A stretch of DNA of 59,936 nucleotides from Chloroflexota bacterium (GCA_016209205.1 JACQWQ010000065.1:1-59936); one strand, 5' to 3'; positions 1-9,136 are shown, counted from the first letter of the stretch. The notes: generated by a model not told the origin, from the letters alone. Translations and numbers: made by a program.

Positions 1-108
1 AGTTACGAAGAATTGCGCGATCACATCCTGACCTTCATTCGCACTTACGATCGGTGTTGGGCACATCCGTATCGCTGGACTTACAAAGGACTCCCGCTCG
101 CCGCTTGA
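1..108 (+). pseudogene. IS630-like transposase, C-terminal 35 codons
   Basis: Frame 1 is open from the window edge to a TGA at 106-108. It reads as the typical end of an IS630-family DDE transposase: a helix (ELRDHILTFIRTYDR), then HPYRWTYKGLPLAA, matching the family's HPF-W-Y-GKPL ending. The rest of the gene lies outside the window, so it may be intact upstream. A different transposase remnant begins directly after it, which suggests this element ends or inserted about here. Confidence 0.7.
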
Positions 109-580
109 TCATCGTCGGTTTATTTCTGAAACGCAGTACTACCAAACTCAACCGAGCCAGGAACGCGCCGCCCAATTGAGCCAAGAGTTTGATGCACTGT
201 TCTCAACCGTGACGGGTTACACCGCACTGGATGAACGGATTGCCAAGACCAAAGCCAAGCAAGCGCAGCTCTTACTGGTGCTGGCGCATCCTGAAATCCC
301 GTTACACAACAATCTGGCGGAGTTGGGCGCTCGGCTACGGGTGCGCAAACGGGATGTGAGTTACGGCCCGCGGACGGAAACTGGTAAGAAAGCCTGGGAC
401 ACGTTCATGACGCTGGGTGCCACCGCCAAGAACCTGGGCGTGAGCTTCTACCAGTACATCTATGACCGCGTGTCGGGGACATTGCAGATGCCCAGTTTGG
501 CAGACGTGATCACCCAGCAGGCCGAACAGCGTCAACTGGGTGCCTCTTGGCAACCGAAAGGGGCAACCCCTGATTATTGA
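109..580 (+). pseudogene. IS66-like transposase, C-terminal fragment
   Basis: The reading frame runs from the end of the IS630-like fragment to a stop at 580. It holds the C-terminal block of IS66-type transposases: PEIPLHNNLAELGARLRVRK, then VSYGPRTETGKKAWDTF and a YIYDR helix. The catalytic N-terminal parts are missing. A TTG at 176 could start a 134-residue product, but homologous-looking sequence continues upstream of it (RRFISETQYYQ), so the gene is cut at its 5' end by the neighbouring element rather than starting there. It is presumably inactive. Confidence 0.65.
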
Positions 581-600
581 GATGATACTTTGAACGCGAG

Positions 601-1884
601 TTGATGACGGAAGAGTTGGCGTGTTACGATGTCGCGGCCGAACAGGTTACCATCAACGGCGTTGCGTACAGCCAGCCGATGGAAGACACAGAGACGTACA
701 TGACGATTGCGGGCGAAGTGACGGTGAAGCGGCATCTGTATCGCCCAGCAGGCCGTGGTACACGCCATGTCTGCCCGCTGGAATTGCGTGCCGGGATCAT
801 CGAAGGTTTCTTTACGCCAGCGGCCGCGCGGCAAGCCGCCTATGTGGTCGCACACATGCCGCCAGCGACCGGCGCCGCCTTGTTCAACGAGTTGGGCAGT
901 ATGCGTCCCTCGCCCAGCAGTTTGGAGCGGTTGCCCAAAGGCTTGTCGGCGCGTTGGGAAGCCCACCGGCAGGACTGGGAAACGCAACTGCGCAGCTTCG
1001 AGAGCGTTCCCACGTCCGCCACGACACTGGTGGTCTCGTTGGATGGGGTTTTGGCGCCCATCCGCAGCGCCACGGCGGAAAAAGCCGAGCCGACCGTGTT
1101 GGACAAACAGCCCACCGGCCCGAAAGGGTACCAAGAAGTCGGCTGTGGCACAGTGAGCTTGCACGATGCCGCGGGGGAGCGTTTGCAGACCGTCCGCTAT
1201 GGGCGCATGCCCGAACGCAAAAAAATAACGCTGTGTCAAGAGTTGGAAGCGGAAGTGCAAGCGATTCTCGCCGTGCAGCCGCGCTTGAAGCTGGTCAAAC
1301 TGGCGGATGGGGCGCGCGACAACTGGCGCTTTCTGGACCAGCTGAACCTGGGCGTGCCCGCCGCTCAAATCGAAAGTTGGGAGATTGTGGACTACTATCA
1401 TGCCTGCGACCATCTCAAACACGCCCTCGCCCTGATCTGGGGCGAACAGACGCCTGCAGCCAAAGCCGAATTTGCGCGACTCAAAACCATCCTCAAAGAA
1501 ACGGACGGCGGCGTCGAACGCGTGATCGAGACCCTGCGCTACCGTGTCCGAAAAGCCAAAGGTCACCAACGCGAACAGTTGCGCAAAGAGTTGACCTATT
1601 TCCGTAACCAGCGTCATCGGATGAACTATGCCGCCTATCTCCGCGAAAACTTGCCCATCGCCAGCGGAGTCGTGGAGGCCGCCTGCAAGACCCTCGTGAA
1701 GCAGCGCTTGAAGCAATCCGGCATGCGGTGGAAGACCCAAGGTGGCCAAGCCATCTTGACCTTACGCAGTCTCATCCAGAGCGAACGTTGGGAGCGGGGT
1801 TGGGCACTGCTGCGGGGAAGTTACCAGCAAACCGTCTGGGTCGGCGCGGCCGAGGCCTATTTTAAGTTACCATTGGCAGCATAG
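601..1884 (+). pseudogene. ISKra4-like transposase, probably 5'-truncated
   Basis: A 427-residue frame (TTG 601 or ATG 604) resembles ISKra4/UPF0236-type transposases. It has a CPLELRAGIIEGFFTP segment, SSLERLPKGLSARWEAHR, a first-aspartate-like strand in VVSLDGVLAP, a DYYHACDHLKHAL segment and a C-terminal SGMRWKTQGGQAILTLRS. The frame stays open upstream to a stop at 583-585 and reads YFERELMTEE, as if the N-terminal domain had been removed; the family usually carries more sequence there. It starts 20 bases after the IS66-like stop, so three transposase remnants are stacked head to tail. Activity is doubtful. Confidence 0.6.
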
Positions 1885-1900
1885 GTTCACTATTTGAGAT

Positions 1901-2170
1901 TTACACCCATCCCCCAAAGACATGGCTGAATATTTCAATTGAGATTCCGACTGGCACTTCCAATCCACCGTAGAGTGTCCACCATGGCGTTGCGAGTGGG
2001 TTCGCCTCAAGCTTGAGATACGGAGTGACCGAAATCTCGGGACCGACCGAGCCGTAAAATAGGATTTTGAGTTTTGGGCCGACGTAGCCCTTGATCGCGA
2101 ACCCTCCAGAGAGTATCGGCGGATCATGCTCGAATTCATTCGAGTCCACATGAACTCCGTTCACCACCAA
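1901..2170 (-). pseudogene. Detached C-terminal domain of the secreted protein at 2435-3667
   Basis: This 89-residue minus-strand frame (VGPKLKILFYGSVGPEISVT, later PWWTLYGGLEVPVGISIEI) looks like the last beta-rich domain of an extracellular protein. The upstream gene on the same strand stops abruptly after ANGTWSPIQ, and in homologues as I recall them such a domain would follow directly. About 265 bases of unrelated and repetitive sequence now separate the two parts. The TTG at 2170 has no convincing ribosome-binding site and the frame is open upstream, so I read it as the severed 3' end of one gene. Confidence 0.55.
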
Positions 2171-2271
2171 CGATGAAAATCTCCCCTCGTCCTTTGGGAG
2201 AGGGGGCGGGGGTGAGGGGTTATTTTCGAATCAGTCAACATGATCTCCGCTCACCACCAACGATGAAAAAC
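2150..2271. repeat. 31-bp direct duplication around a GC-rich palindromic mini-repeat
   Basis: About 31 bp occur twice (near 2150-2181 and 2240-2271), sharing CACCACCAACGATGAAAA with a few mismatches. Between them lies a G-rich element (CTCCCCTC, then GGGAGAGGGGGCGGGGG) of the same type as the large palindrome at 42582-42640. The duplication could be the footprint of the repeat's insertion into the secreted-protein gene. Confidence 0.6.
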
Positions 2272-2434
2272 ATTTCGCGTCGTGCTATACTTACGCTAAT
2301 CACCAGCCAGAGGTCGGTCATTCAGTGGTGCTGCGAGCCTGAGAATCAGTCGGACCCGGTTTTGGGATATGGTGATAGCGGGATTGTTGACTGGGTCTTT
2401 GAGCTTTATGCCTTTAATTACTCGTGTCCTTTTT

Positions 2435-3667
2435 TCAGAGCAGAGCAGCAGAGCAGCAGAACTGCTGAATCGGACTCCATGTGCCATTAGCAAAACTTGC
2501 TCCTGCTGTCTCGGTCAACGTCTGCGTAACATTTGTCGAGACACCTGCATGAATGGTGCCGTCAACGCCTGCGTTGATGGTGATAACAGGATAGAGCCAC
2601 ACTGGAAACGGTCCGATTGTAACGAGAAGAGGACCTTGCGGAAAGCTTGCGAGTACTTTTTCAGCTTTCACCGTCCCGAAGAATTGCGACCCAATCTTGA
2701 ACCGTGTAGTCACGTTGGAAGTCGTGGTGAAGTAAAGCTCTTTGAGCTGGGAATCCTGCACTTTGAGCTTGAAATCAAAACTTGGTTCTACACTTATGCT
2801 GCCGTTGCCTCTGATCTGATCGTTCGTCGTATTTTCATTTCCATCATCATCATATAGCACCACATCATCTAGTTGTATGTAAAAACTATCCGGGGCATCG
2901 GGACGTTCGATCAACCGTACACCTTTGGCAAGAATCGCGCGTTCGGGGTTCGTCGGCTGCAAGACTTGGCTGATAGAGACCTCGCCCTGCTTCACTGCTT
3001 CTTCAATCGTCGTCGCCTCTGTCTGCACGACAACTTGCCCGCCGTTATTGGAAACCGATTCCACCTTTCGCAAGAACCCATAGGGCGCGGCGTCCGACGG
3101 ATCGCCCACCATTACTTCTCCTGCCGCCAGCGCGTTCAATTGGTCGGTCGTCTGCGAAAAGGTGAACGTCGCGCCGTCAGTTGAGACGGACGATAAATAC
3201 TGCGTGGTGTCATCTGTGAGAACGTTCGTTGTTGGCGGGATGATCGGCGGTAACGTGGACAGACAATCAATGACCATGCGTTGCTTTGAAGGGGAGGCAG
3301 CTTGCAGGTAACACTTGACGCCCTTTATCTTGAGCAGGTCATTCGGTTTGAGTTTGATGGTTGATTTGCTGTCAGGTGACTTGTCCGCTTCGGGCGGCTC
3401 CTTTGTCGGCTTGCAGCGAATGACCATCTTTTTGTTTGCCTGCGATTTGATTTGCAGTTTGCAGCCCTGTCCTTTGACGGTCAGGCGGTCATTCAGCTTG
3501 AGTTTCTTGTTGATCGTGGAATTGGGCGCGGATTGCGCGGGTTCGTCGGTTGGCGGGGCAGAGATAATTGACGAGGTGGCGAGGAAGGCGAGGAACCAGA
3601 ACATCACGCCAGCCAGGACGAAGCGGGAGAGCGTTTTCCAATTCAACGTGCGGTGAGCGCGAGTCAT
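2435..3667 (-). CDS. Secreted beta-rich protein, C-terminally broken
   Basis: The start is taken at 3667, where ATG follows AAGGAGG by seven bases. The product begins with basic residues and a hydrophobic helix (FVLAGVMFWFLAFLATSS), a signal peptide or anchor. Next come a Pro/Ser/Lys-rich stretch and two similar segments, each with LKLND or LKPND followed by a Cys pair (GQGCKLQI with VIRCKPT; GVKCYLQA with VIDCLS), perhaps small disulphide-bonded domains. A larger beta-rich part follows. It ends in QQFCCSAALL, translated from a CAG/CTG-like microsatellite near 2445-2465, so the natural end is lost; the missing domain is at 1901-2170. Function unknown. Confidence 0.6.
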   Translation of the reverse strand: MTRAHRTLNWKTLSRFVLAGVMFWFLAFLATSSIISAPPTDEPAQSAPNSTINKKLKLNDRLTVKGQGCKLQIKSQANKKMVIRCKPTKEPPEADKSPDSKSTIKLKPNDLLKIKGVKCYLQAASPSKQRMVIDCLSTLPPIIPPTTNVLTDDTTQYLSSVSTDGATFTFSQTTDQLNALAAGEVMVGDPSDAAPYGFLRKVESVSNNGGQVVVQTEATTIEEAVKQGEVSISQVLQPTNPERAILAKGVRLIERPDAPDSFYIQLDDVVLYDDDGNENTTNDQIRGNGSISVEPSFDFKLKVQDSQLKELYFTTTSNVTTRFKIGSQFFGTVKAEKVLASFPQGPLLVTIGPFPVWLYPVITINAGVDGTIHAGVSTNVTQTLTETAGASFANGTWSPIQQFCCSAALL

Positions 3668-3888
3668 GAGCAAGCCTCCTTATTGGTTTCAACCATCAAG
3701 ATGCAAAATGGACTGACTACCTGCAGTCGAACTCGGACGGGGGATACCACATTATCGCGCCAAAAGGGAGTTTAGGATCCCACGAGTTCTTCAGTCGATT
3801 CTTCGCTCCAACGGGCGCTATCTGTGACGCCGCCGATCAGCTTGGAAGCGGGTTCAAGAGGAGAGTACGACTGGGCTAATCCTCACCA

Positions 3889-3925
3889 CCAGTTGGACGT
3901 GACACTCGCTGTCACGTCCAACTGG
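3889..3925. other. Perfect 16-bp hairpin
   Basis: Left arm 3889-3904 (CCAGTTGGACGTGACA) pairs perfectly with 3910-3925 across a five-base loop. It lies about 40 bases past the radC stop, on the side where radC transcription would end, but has no T-run, so a terminator or mRNA-stabilising role is only possible. Nothing else was recognised in the 296-base gap 3668-3963. Confidence 0.55.
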
Positions 3926-3963
3926 AAACCCCGTTTTCTCAAGTTACGCTGGACCTGACGCTA

Positions 3964-4641
3964 TTAAAAACCCAATCCGCGTTCTCGCATTGAGACAAAG
4001 CAACCGTGTCCCAAAACCAGGTGCTCAATCACGTCAATGTCCATGAGCGCACCTGCCTTGACAACCTCGCGCGTGATGGATACATCTTCTGGCGACGGAG
4101 ACGCGTCGGCACCGCTCGGATGATTATGCGCGAGTGCGATCGCAGTCGCATTCCAGCGAACGGCATCACGAAATAGCTCGGCAACGCGAATGACATTGGT
4201 GTGGACACTGCCTTGATACACCGTCACGACCTTGATCACGCGGTTCTTGGTGTTCAGCAGCGCCACCCGCAGCTGTTCTTGCTCGAGATATTGCATATCG
4301 CTCATCAGCGAGTAGAGGTCGGCAGGCGATCTGATCTGGAAGCGTTCCGAGTCGGGCACGCCAATGCGCTTGGCGAGTTCAAAGGCGGCAGCAAGGCGGC
4401 GGGCTCGTCCGATGCCGATGCCCTTCTGATTCATCGGTTCGATCATCGGCAATCGCGCCAGTTGTGCCATCCCTCCATACTGTGCGATCAATCGTTCCGC
4501 GATCACAACGGGGTTATCGCCGTTTGGCGCTTCACCCAACAGGATGGCAACCAGTTCGTGGTTCGAAAGTGCTTGCGCGCCAAGTTGGTTTATCCGGACC
4601 AACGGATTCAGGTCGGGAGGTAATTCGCGCAAGGTATGCAT
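3964..4641 (-). CDS. radC: RadC family JAB/MPN protein
   Basis: The protein shows the RadC layout: an N-terminal UPF0758 part (NPLVRINQLGAQALSNHELV) with a helix-hairpin-helix-like region (PMNQKGIGIGRARRLAAAFE), then the JAB/MPN metal-binding core with HNHPSGADASPSPEDV, the JAMM motif expected to bind zinc. It ends in VIEHLVLGHGCFVSMRERGL. The family's activity is unsettled; RadC homologues are common on plasmids, phages and genomic islands. An ATG at 4674 is also in frame, but ATG 4641 has the better site (AGAGAGGAATCC before it), giving 225 residues. It begins a run of minus-strand genes of mobile-element character. Confidence 0.9.
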   Translation of the reverse strand: MHTLRELPPDLNPLVRINQLGAQALSNHELVAILLGEAPNGDNPVVIAERLIAQYGGMAQLARLPMIEPMNQKGIGIGRARRLAAAFELAKRIGVPDSERFQIRSPADLYSLMSDMQYLEQEQLRVALLNTKNRVIKVVTVYQGSVHTNVIRVAELFRDAVRWNATAIALAHNHPSGADASPSPEDVSITREVVKAGALMDIDVIEHLVLGHGCFVSMRERGLGF

Positions 4642-4681
4642 GGATTCCTCTCTGCTTAAATTCGACGTGTTCATTCGTCGT

Positions 4682-4996
4682 TCACGCTTGCAGGTCTTGC
4701 AGCAAGTCGTTCAATAAACGCGGGTTCCGCTGCGCTAATGCTTCGAGCGCCTGGCGCTGCGGTTCGGGCAGCGCGTCTCGATCGTACTGTGCCGCATACG
4801 CGATGAATCGTGCATCGTCCATGTCCGCGTAGTAGGCGCCGACCAATTCACAGAGTTGTCTTCCTGAGGTGCGGCGGTCTGCATATTCTGTCTGGCACTG
4901 CCCGCAGCGGCAGCTACGACGATGTTTCGATGCGCCCGCACAGAATGCCAAGACAGCCAGCAACCAACCATAGGTTGCGTATCGAAGCAAGTTCAT
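4682..4996 (-). CDS. Small membrane/lipoprotein-like protein, unknown function
   Basis: The start at 4996 is well supported: GAGGAGG (5004-5010) lies seven bases before ATG. The 104-residue product has a hydrophobic N-terminus (YGWLLAVLAFCAGAS) that could be a signal peptide or one membrane helix, then a small Cys cluster (CRCGQCQ) that might bind metal, then a helical acidic C-terminus. No family recognised. It is the third-from-last gene of the block and lies directly behind hairpin 5017-5050, so its expression depends on passing or using that structure. Confidence 0.6.
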   Translation of the reverse strand: MNLLRYATYGWLLAVLAFCAGASKHRRSCRCGQCQTEYADRRTSGRQLCELVGAYYADMDDARFIAYAAQYDRDALPEPQRQALEALAQRNPRLLNDLLQDLQA

Positions 4997-5016
4997 GGAA
5001 GGACCTCCTCAAAAAA

Positions 5017-5050
5017 GAAGGGGAACGCAGAACAATCTGCATTCCCCTTC
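5017..5050 (-). terminator. Leader hairpin touching the Shine-Dalgarno of the 4682-4996 gene
   Basis: The arms 5017-5031 and 5036-5050 pair over 15 bp around a four-base loop. The single mismatch in DNA becomes a G-U wobble only in minus-strand RNA, which favours function in that direction. A T-run (5011-5016 on the complementary strand) follows, as in an intrinsic terminator, but GAGGAGG of the next gene starts at once. Confidence 0.75.
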
Positions 5051-5079
5051 TCGCTCCAATTTGCTTGTGCTTTCCTTGA

Positions 5080-5496
5080 TTATCTGTTGTCCGCCGCGCT
5101 CCCTTGCGCATTAGCGTTCGCGCCATCCATGGCGACAACGTCTTGTCCTTCGCCTCCCTTCATCAAAGAGCGATAGCGTCGCCAATCCACCGGAGTCGTA
5201 TCGTTCCACGTTTCAGGAAATTCTCCTTCGCAGGCGAGCGCGTACGCCACTGCATCGGAGGAGGTGGTGTCGTAATAAACGCGGAGCGAATAATAGGGTC
5301 CGAAATCATGCTCGTTGCGATACACTCCAAACGACACACCCATGGGCGGTTCACCCAGCTTTTGGCGCAGCAGTGCCTGCATGCGACGCGCTTCGTCCTT
5401 CATTTTTCGCAGCGCATCTGGCTCTCCGACCTGCGCGCCCTGTTCCTCAACCGGCGTCGTATCCAAATCAATCCAATCCATCTTGTCGGTGATCAT
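5080..5496 (-). CDS. Hypothetical protein
   Basis: ATG 5496 is chosen over the longer frame because AGGAGG at 5508-5513 lies 11 bases before it (8 before an adjacent TTG). The product is about 138 residues with many acidic and charged positions, a helical N-terminal half (PDALRKMKDEARRMQALLRQ) and a strand-rich centre (MGVSFGVYRNEHDFGPYYS). No family, membrane segment or catalytic motif was recognised. It lies between two leader hairpins in the radC-uvrD block and is probably carried with that block. Confidence 0.5.
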   Translation of the reverse strand: MITDKMDWIDLDTTPVEEQGAQVGEPDALRKMKDEARRMQALLRQKLGEPPMGVSFGVYRNEHDFGPYYSLRVYYDTTSSDAVAYALACEGEFPETWNDTTPVDWRRYRSLMKGGEGQDVVAMDGANANAQGSAADNR

Positions 5497-5514
5497 CAAG
5501 ATTGTATCCTCCTC

Positions 5515-5567
5515 AAAACGCAAGGGGCGATACAACCGTTTCAGGGTTGTATCGCCCCTTGCGTTTT
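5515..5567 (-). terminator. 23-bp perfect hairpin between the UvrD-type gene and the next start
   Basis: The arms 5515-5537 and 5545-5567 pair perfectly and end in a T-run, a very strong bidirectional intrinsic terminator shape. It lies 38 bases after the stop of the helicase gene on the minus strand and one base before AGGAGG (5508-5513) of the next gene. There is no room for a promoter between hairpin and start codon. Confidence 0.85.
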
Positions 5568-5604
5568 CACTCTCGCGTCCTAAAATTGATGTGACTGCGC
5601 GGAA

Positions 5605-7566
5605 TTACGGTGGGGACCGAATCGCGCTGTGCGCGTTCACGAGCGTCCACCATTGCCTAGGGATTTTGCCCAGGAACGGGCTGGGACCATGCTCAGCTAC
5701 CTTTCCATCCTCGCCCGTGCGCGAACGCGCGTAGGTGATGTAGAGCTTGTGGCGGGCGCGGGTCGCGGCAACGTGCGCCAAGCGATACTCCTCTTCCAAC
5801 CCGCGCTGAGTTTTGGTCGCCCGCGCGTTGGGAAACACATGCTCCTCTACGCCAACCAGGAACACGATCGGCCATTCCAACCCTTTCGCGGCGTGAATGG
5901 TCGAAAGGGTGACAAACCGCTCGTCTTCGCCAAAACTTATGTCCGCGCCACCACCCAGTTCAACATCGCGGTAAAACTCCGCTAATGGGTCCTCGGCACT
6001 TTCGTACGGGGCGAGCATGCTGCGCAGCATTTCGAGGCTCATCCGCTTGCGCCGCCCTTCGATGGAATCGCCCAACCACTCGCGATAGCCGGTGCGGGCA
6101 AGGATGCAGTCGAATCGTTCCGTGACCGTGCCCTCGCATTCCTGAATGTCCATGAGCACATTAAGAAACGCGTTGATTCTTTCTTTCACTTCATCGCTCA
6201 AATCGTCACGCGCGCTCGCCTCAAAGAGCATCTCGGCGGTGAGACCGGGATTTCCTTTTTGGATTTTGCGCAAGACGCTGCGCCCCAATCCCCTTTCAGG
6301 ACGATTGAGAATACGCAGCACCGAGCTCACTTCCTGCTGAAGCACATCGGGTGCAGCATTGGTGTAGTACGCAATGTGGAGATAAGCCAGCAGGTCGCGG
6401 ATTTCCGCGCGGTCCATGAAAAAGCGGTCGCCGACGATCCCATACGGAATGCCGGCGTGCAAGAACGCTTGCTCGATGACATGGGCTTGCGCCCAGGTGC
6501 GATAGAGGATCGCCGCCTCGCGTGCGAGGAAATCCGCTTCCTCCCATTCCGTCTGGAATTCGGCTACCTGGACCGGTTCGCCCGCACCACGATGCACGTT
6601 GAGCAGCGGACCGTAATTCCATTCTGCGACGAGCGCTTCGCCGGTGCGTACGATCGCTTCGGTCGAGCGATAGTTCTCCAGCAGTGCATATTCTTGGATT
6701 TCGGGAAAATCTTCGCGCAGATAGCACAGCACGGTTTCCGTCTGCGCGCCGCGCCACGAATAAATCGCTTGCGCCTGCGAGCCGACACAGCAGACATTGC
6801 GGTGATTCCACGCGAGCATCTGCACGAGACCGTATTGGGCAATGCTGGCGTCCTGGAACTCGTCCACCGTAATGTAGCGGAACAGTTCCTGCCACAGCGA
6901 GCGCACTTCGTCGATTTCCAGGAGCAAGCATGCCTGATAGATCAAATCGTCCTGATCGAGCGCGTTTGCCGCGCGCATTTTTTCGAGATAGCGTTCGTAG
7001 ATGCGGCGCATCGTGCGATTCCACAGGTCCTCGCGGAACTCGTCGCTCTCGAAATCCGCGGGCGTCACGCGGTTATCCTTCCACGTCTTGAGCGCTTCGG
7101 CGGCGCGTTGGGGATCCCAGATGCTTTGATTTGCGCCGACCTCTTGCATTGCCTCGACCAGTACCTTGCGCGCTTCCGCTTGGTCGTAGACGATCAATTT
7201 CTTGGGGTGATAGCCCAGCCGGTCTCCGTATGCCTGCAGCATCTTGAGTCCGAGCGCGTGATAGGTGACCGCCGTGATCTGCTGCGCGAGGTCTGCCCCG
7301 AGAAGTTTTTCAAGCCGTTGGACGATCTCGCGCGCCGCCTTGCGCGTGAACGTCACGGCAAGGATCGAGTGCGCCGAGACGCTGCCTTGAGCGATGATGT
7401 AGGCAATACGGTAAATGATCGTGCGCGTTTTGCCGGTGCCCGCGCCCGCATTGATCAGCAGCGGTCCGGCGACATGCCGAACGGGAGCGATTTGGCTGGG
7501 GGACAGATCGCTCCAATCGAATGGCGCCGAACCCAACGCAGCCAAATCGATGTTTCCCTTTTCCAT
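5605..7566 (-). CDS. UvrD/PcrA-type superfamily 1 DNA helicase
   Basis: All SF1A motifs are visible in order: a Q-motif-like LSPSQIAPVRH, Walker A AGAGTGKTRT, Ia (AVTFTRKAAREI), II (TVDEFQD), III (AIYSWRGA), IV (LENYRS), V (TLSTIHAAKGLEWPIVFLVG) and VI (HVAATRARHKLYI). The family unwinds DNA 3'-5' using ATP in repair, plasmid replication or conjugative elements. At about 650 residues it is near normal length but lacks a long C-terminal extension. The frame opens at GTG 7650, but an AAAGGAGGTGAGG stretch lies inside that extension and the first good Met is ATG 7566 (MEKGNID). The 5' neighbour is a GIY-YIG protein, giving a mobile-element-like DNA-processing set. Confidence 0.9.
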   Translation of the reverse strand: MEKGNIDLAALGSAPFDWSDLSPSQIAPVRHVAGPLLINAGAGTGKTRTIIYRIAYIIAQGSVSAHSILAVTFTRKAAREIVQRLEKLLGADLAQQITAVTYHALGLKMLQAYGDRLGYHPKKLIVYDQAEARKVLVEAMQEVGANQSIWDPQRAAEALKTWKDNRVTPADFESDEFREDLWNRTMRRIYERYLEKMRAANALDQDDLIYQACLLLEIDEVRSLWQELFRYITVDEFQDASIAQYGLVQMLAWNHRNVCCVGSQAQAIYSWRGAQTETVLCYLREDFPEIQEYALLENYRSTEAIVRTGEALVAEWNYGPLLNVHRGAGEPVQVAEFQTEWEEADFLAREAAILYRTWAQAHVIEQAFLHAGIPYGIVGDRFFMDRAEIRDLLAYLHIAYYTNAAPDVLQQEVSSVLRILNRPERGLGRSVLRKIQKGNPGLTAEMLFEASARDDLSDEVKERINAFLNVLMDIQECEGTVTERFDCILARTGYREWLGDSIEGRRKRMSLEMLRSMLAPYESAEDPLAEFYRDVELGGGADISFGEDERFVTLSTIHAAKGLEWPIVFLVGVEEHVFPNARATKTQRGLEEEYRLAHVAATRARHKLYITYARSRTGEDGKVAEHGPSPFLGKIPRQWWTLVNAHSAIRSPP

Positions 7567-7662
7567 ACCGTTCGACGCCGGAGAGTACTCGTTCCGTCGC
7601 CCGTTCCTCACCTCCTTTGCAAATTCATTTTGCGCGGCGCCGCGCGCCACGTTTCCTGCGAT

Positions 7663-8061
7663 TCATAGAATCGGAGTAAGCATCTCGTCTCGCTCCATGC
7701 TCGCAACCGCATTGGCTTCCACATCCTTTGCCCCAAGCCGCTGGAGCAGGTTGTCTATTTTCAATTCAGCCGCCACCAATCCCATTTCTGCTGCCGCGCG
7801 CCGGTGCGCCTGCGGATTGCAGCGCGGACAAAGCAGCGGTGAGTGCTTGTGATTCTTGAGCCGACGTTCGAGTTTCCGATCACCCTTCCACACGCGCGCG
7901 AGTTCGAGCGCGATCCCATTCTCGACGGCGACTTGGGTCAGCCGCGCGCCCTTGCCGCGCAGGTGCTCCGCAAACCGCGCCCGGACGTCATCGGCATAGC
8001 CGAGATAATGACCTGCCTGTTTGTAGCGCGGTCGAAAGTGAATCAAGTAGACGTATCCCAT
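7663..8061 (-). CDS. GIY-YIG-like endonuclease-fold protein
   Basis: ATG 8061 (MGYVYLIHF) follows AAAGG at a normal distance and is preferred over the longer frame to 8124. The N-terminal YVYLIHF and YLGYADDVRARFAEHLRG match the GIY-YIG layout (two short strands then a helix with conserved Arg). A basic part follows (WKGDRKLERRLKNHK), then a CPRC pair that may hold zinc. About 132 residues suit a stand-alone GIY-YIG domain. It may nick DNA, but the final catalytic Glu is not clear. It is read just before the helicase in the same direction. Confidence 0.75.
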   Translation of the reverse strand: MGYVYLIHFRPRYKQAGHYLGYADDVRARFAEHLRGKGARLTQVAVENGIALELARVWKGDRKLERRLKNHKHSPLLCPRCNPQAHRRAAAEMGLVAAELKIDNLLQRLGAKDVEANAVASMERDEMLTPIL

Positions 8062-8124
8062 TTCCGCGCCTTTCTTCAACGCAACGAACGCACTCACTGG
8101 GAAATCGGCGAGTGCGTTCATCAC

Positions 8125-8428
8125 GGTCTTGGAATTGAATTGAAAGATTCAGCGCAAGGGGTTATGCGGTTTGTCGGTTACATTTGTGCGCGGGAAGCAA
8201 AGGCAACGCGACGATGTTTCATGTTTCACTGCAAAACGCGCGGGAATGATCTTGGTAGCGGCTTGCGTTCTATCGCGGACGGTGAGAGGAGAAGAAGATG
8301 TGTCTGTTCCTTTTTGTACGCATGGCCAGAAATTGTACCGCGTACAAAAGCACCGCCGAACGCTCCGCGTTGTGTGAGGCGAGTGAGGCGAGCAAGATTC
8401 GTCGCGAACTGCGTTCGCATAACATTTT
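8125..8428. other. Gap without a gene; one small palindrome
   Basis: No convincing coding frame is present. At 8333-8347 TTGTAC and GTACAA form an inverted pair three bases apart, a possible operator, but no clear promoter accompanies it. Confidence 0.3.
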
Positions 8429-9034
8429 TCAACCCGCGTTCGACGGATCATCCGCTTGACGTACGCGGTCCTGGCGCGCGGTTGGCGGTCGGACGACAGA
8501 GGATGGTGGCGGTTTGTGTACAGGCGGCTTGGTATTTTGTGGAGGCGTCGTCATTGAACGCGGTAGAACATCCGGGGCTGCGGTTTGTGTCGGTGGATGG
8601 TTCGGTGTGGGACGCACGCGCGGGTGCGGAGGCGCGGACGCGTTGGGGACGGTCGCGTCGAGCGAGCCGATCAATGGAAACTTGACCCCGTCAGGATGAA
8701 TGAACGCGGCGACGGCACAGCCCGCGCGCGTCAGCAGCGGCACGAAAAAGAAACTCAAGGCGAGACAGCCGAGCCATACATTGGCGCGCGCGATGAGCTC
8801 AACCCCAATGCACACGCTGCAGAAGGTCATCATTTCAAAGAGGAACAAAAACATGCTCTGCACGGCATGTCGTTCGAGAGACGGGTAGCCCGACGTGTGG
8901 CGCGCGGCATAGAGCGCGAGGACGCTGGCAAACGGCGCCAAGAGATAGATTGACGCTGCCCATACGCGCGCGTTGTCGAGCGTCACAAACAAGGAGAGGG
9001 AACGGAACAGCGGAAGCCGTAAACCAAAGCGCAT
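8429..9034 (-). CDS. Integral membrane protein with Pro-rich cytosolic tail (Tic20/DUF4870-like)
   Basis: ATG 9034 is preceded by GAGGAG (9043-9048). The first ~120 residues hold three or four hydrophobic helices (ASIYLLAPFASVLALYAA; SMFLFLFEMMTFCSVCIG; LGCLALSFFFVPLL) separated by SLERHAVQ, the layout of small Tic20/DUF4870-type proteins. The remaining ~70 residues are rich in Pro, Thr and Arg and look disordered. Function unknown. A 19-bp hairpin lies directly before its ribosome-binding site. Confidence 0.55.
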   Translation of the reverse strand: MRFGLRLPLFRSLSLFVTLDNARVWAASIYLLAPFASVLALYAARHTSGYPSLERHAVQSMFLFLFEMMTFCSVCIGVELIARANVWLGCLALSFFFVPLLTRAGCAVAAFIHPDGVKFPLIGSLDATVPNASAPPHPRVRPTPNHPPTQTAAPDVLPRSMTTPPQNTKPPVHKPPPSSVVRPPTARQDRVRQADDPSNAG

Positions 9035-9051
9035 GGCAAGATCTCCTCAAA

Positions 9052-9097
9052 CACAAAAGCGAGAGCACCAAGACAGAATGGTGCTCTCGCTTTTGTG
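9052..9097 (-). terminator. 19-bp perfect leader hairpin
   Basis: Arms 9052-9070 (CACAAAAGCGAGAGCACCA) and 9079-9097 pair perfectly around eight bases. It lies 40 bases after the RelE-type stop and three bases before GAGGAG of the membrane-protein gene. It can act as a terminator in both directions. Confidence 0.8.
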
Positions 9098-9136
9098 ATA
9101 ACAAGTGTTATGATGTTTGGTGGGCGAATCGATTTA

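Noticed and set aside
574..1749. 391-codon open frame on the minus strand opposite the ISKra4-like transposase
   Set aside because: Shadow of the real gene; composition Gln/His/Arg-rich without motifs. The same applies to long antisense frames at 6259-7668, 10502-11545, 24414-25451, 35222-36427 and 56542-57585.
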